NCBI RefSeq assembly: GCF_018129065.1
Contig: NZ_JAAEDM010000005.1
Location: forward strand, 1-64,000
DNA length: 64,000 bases
Direction of reading: 5' to 3'
From: Neoroseomonas soli
Lineage (GTDB): Bacteria > Pseudomonadota > Alphaproteobacteria > Acetobacterales > Acetobacteraceae
Position numbers and translations under genes: made by a program. This document shows, piece after piece, positions 63,213 to 64,000 of the stretch. Positions within the stretch are counted from its first letter, which is position 1. Every line of letters starts with the position of its first letter. The notes under the pieces were generated by a model. The model made no database searches. It was not told the DNA's origin and saw nothing but the letters and a program-made list of their open reading frames with translations.

Positions 63213-64000
63213 TGCCGGCATCGCCGGAGGCGGCTTGCCCGCCGCGGTCGTGGCCGTGCTGTGGTTCGCGTGGCCACTCGCGGCCGAGGCGCAGCAAGGC
63301 AACGCCCCCGCCACCGGCAGTGTAGCGCCGACGGAGGGCGCAACGACGCAGGCCGGCGAGGCCCCCACGCAGAACGTGCCGGAGCGCCTGGTCTCCCCTG
63401 CGCTCGGCCCGCTTGCGGGCAGCGACAGGCCCATCACGCCGCGCGAAGGCCGGGACGTGCGCCTGGGCGGGTTCGGCGGGCTCGGCGGCCTCGGTGCCCC
63501 CTATGCGCCGGACCAGGCCGTGCCGCTGCTCGATCGCCCATGGTCGGTCCAGCCGCGCCTCACGCTGGAGGTGCTGGCGACCGACAACGTCTTCCTCTCC
63601 GCGAACGACACCCGATCCGACGTCATCACCTCGGTGACGCCGGGCATCACGCTGAATGTCAGCACGCCCCGCCTGCTCGGCACGATCAGCTACGACCCGA
63701 CGGCGCGGTTCTACGCGACCTATACGAACCAGAACCGCGTGGACCAGTACGGCTCGGGGCAACTCCTCGCCGCCGTCATCCCGGGCAGCTTCTACGTCGA
63801 CATGCGCGGCTCGGCCTCCGTCGTGCCCTCCGGCGGTGGCTTCTTCCCCGGTGCGGCGCAGCCCGTCTCCCGCGGCGACGACACGCAGCTCTACGCCTTC
63901 CAGGTGACGCCCTATCTGGTGCATCGCTTCGGCAGCGCCGCCACGGCGCAGATCGGCTACTCGTTCCAGTATTCCGAGCAGACCGGCAACGCGAACATCG
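63187..64000 (+). CDS. Outer-membrane beta-barrel protein of the export locus, 3' truncated
   Basis: Starts at the ATG at 63187 with AGGAG just upstream, overlapping the ATPase by 26 bases, and runs past the right edge. An N-terminal hydrophobic stretch (LPAAVVAVLWFAWPLAAEA) is a signal peptide; a Pro/Gly/Thr-rich region follows, then aromatic-alternating strands (SVQPRLTLEVLATDNVFLS, GTISYDPTARFYATYTNQ). This resembles the outer-membrane protein family that accompanies exosortase-A systems. The end is not visible. Confidence 0.8.
   Translation, partial: MLVAARARDAGIAGGGLPAAVVAVLWFAWPLAAEAQQGNAPATGSVAPTEGATTQAGEAPTQNVPERLVSPALGPLAGSDRPITPREGRDVRLGGFGGLGGLGAPYAPDQAVPLLDRPWSVQPRLTLEVLATDNVFLSANDTRSDVITSVTPGITLNVSTPRLLGTISYDPTARFYATYTNQNRVDQYGSGQLLAAVIPGSFYVDMRGSASVVPSGGGFFPGAAQPVSRGDDTQLYAFQVTPYLVHRFGSAATAQIGYSFQYSEQTGNANI

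Overview
The window reads as chromosome of a high-GC alphaproteobacterium. The best fit is the Acetobacteraceae (Roseomonas-like). This rests on the base composition, the classical murA-hisG-hisD-infA-maf-rng-yacG-tRNA-Phe gene order, the short-form HisG, and the paralogous exopolysaccharide and RTX genes. No rRNA operon, replication origin or CRISPR array was seen.

Layout. (1) 1-9.2 kb: the end of a caspase-fold protein gene, a small lipoprotein, two overlapping flavoprotein genes, and a livHMGF branched-chain amino-acid ABC transporter without its binding protein. (2) 9.4-15.7 kb: a 6.3-kb integrated element in the 3' end of tRNA-Phe, flanked by a 17-bp duplication of the tRNA end. It carries a tyrosine integrase, a serine resolvase, a ParB-like protein, a small basic protein, RNase HI, a 46-aa ORF and two unrecognised cargo genes. 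Its base composition is visibly less GC-rich than its surroundings. (3) 15.7-24.5 kb: housekeeping block with tRNA-Phe, yacG, an RNase E/G homologue with N-terminal 10-residue repeats, maf, infA, hisD, hisG, murA, dcd, tRNA-Thr and a DbpA-like DEAD-box helicase. (4) 24.8-64 kb: a large surface-polysaccharide region that runs off the right edge.

The polysaccharide region can be read as one pathway. A six-gene, end-overlapping operon (30279 down to 24775) looks like a diacetamido-uronic acid nucleotide-sugar module (WbpB/WbpE/WbpD-like) plus a second epimerase/aminotransferase/acetyltransferase set. A polyprenyl-phosphate sugar transferase (58710-59762) would start the repeat unit. Three GT4 and three GT2 glycosyltransferases, one further transferase-like protein and an AsnB-type amidotransferase would extend and decorate it. 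A Wzx-type flippase and an O-antigen-ligase-like protein handle lipid-linked units. At the right edge a lipoprotein exporter, a chain-length determinant, a CpsD-like ATPase and an outer-membrane beta-barrel form an export set of the type that accompanies exosortase A (XrtA). Neither the exosortase nor a PEP-CTERM substrate is visible here.

Inside this locus lie unusual secreted proteins: three related right-handed beta-helix proteins (one fused to RTX repeats), and a 1261-aa RTX protein whose N-terminus resembles YetA/exo-rhamnogalacturonan-lyase-like folds. They may modify or cut the polysaccharide. Other structures worth attention are a decayed IS5-type transposase, a perfect 17-bp palindrome, a dispersed ~105-bp intergenic repeat (two clear copies), a long nested inverted repeat between hisD and hisG, and two sets of direct repeats beside the element's genes.
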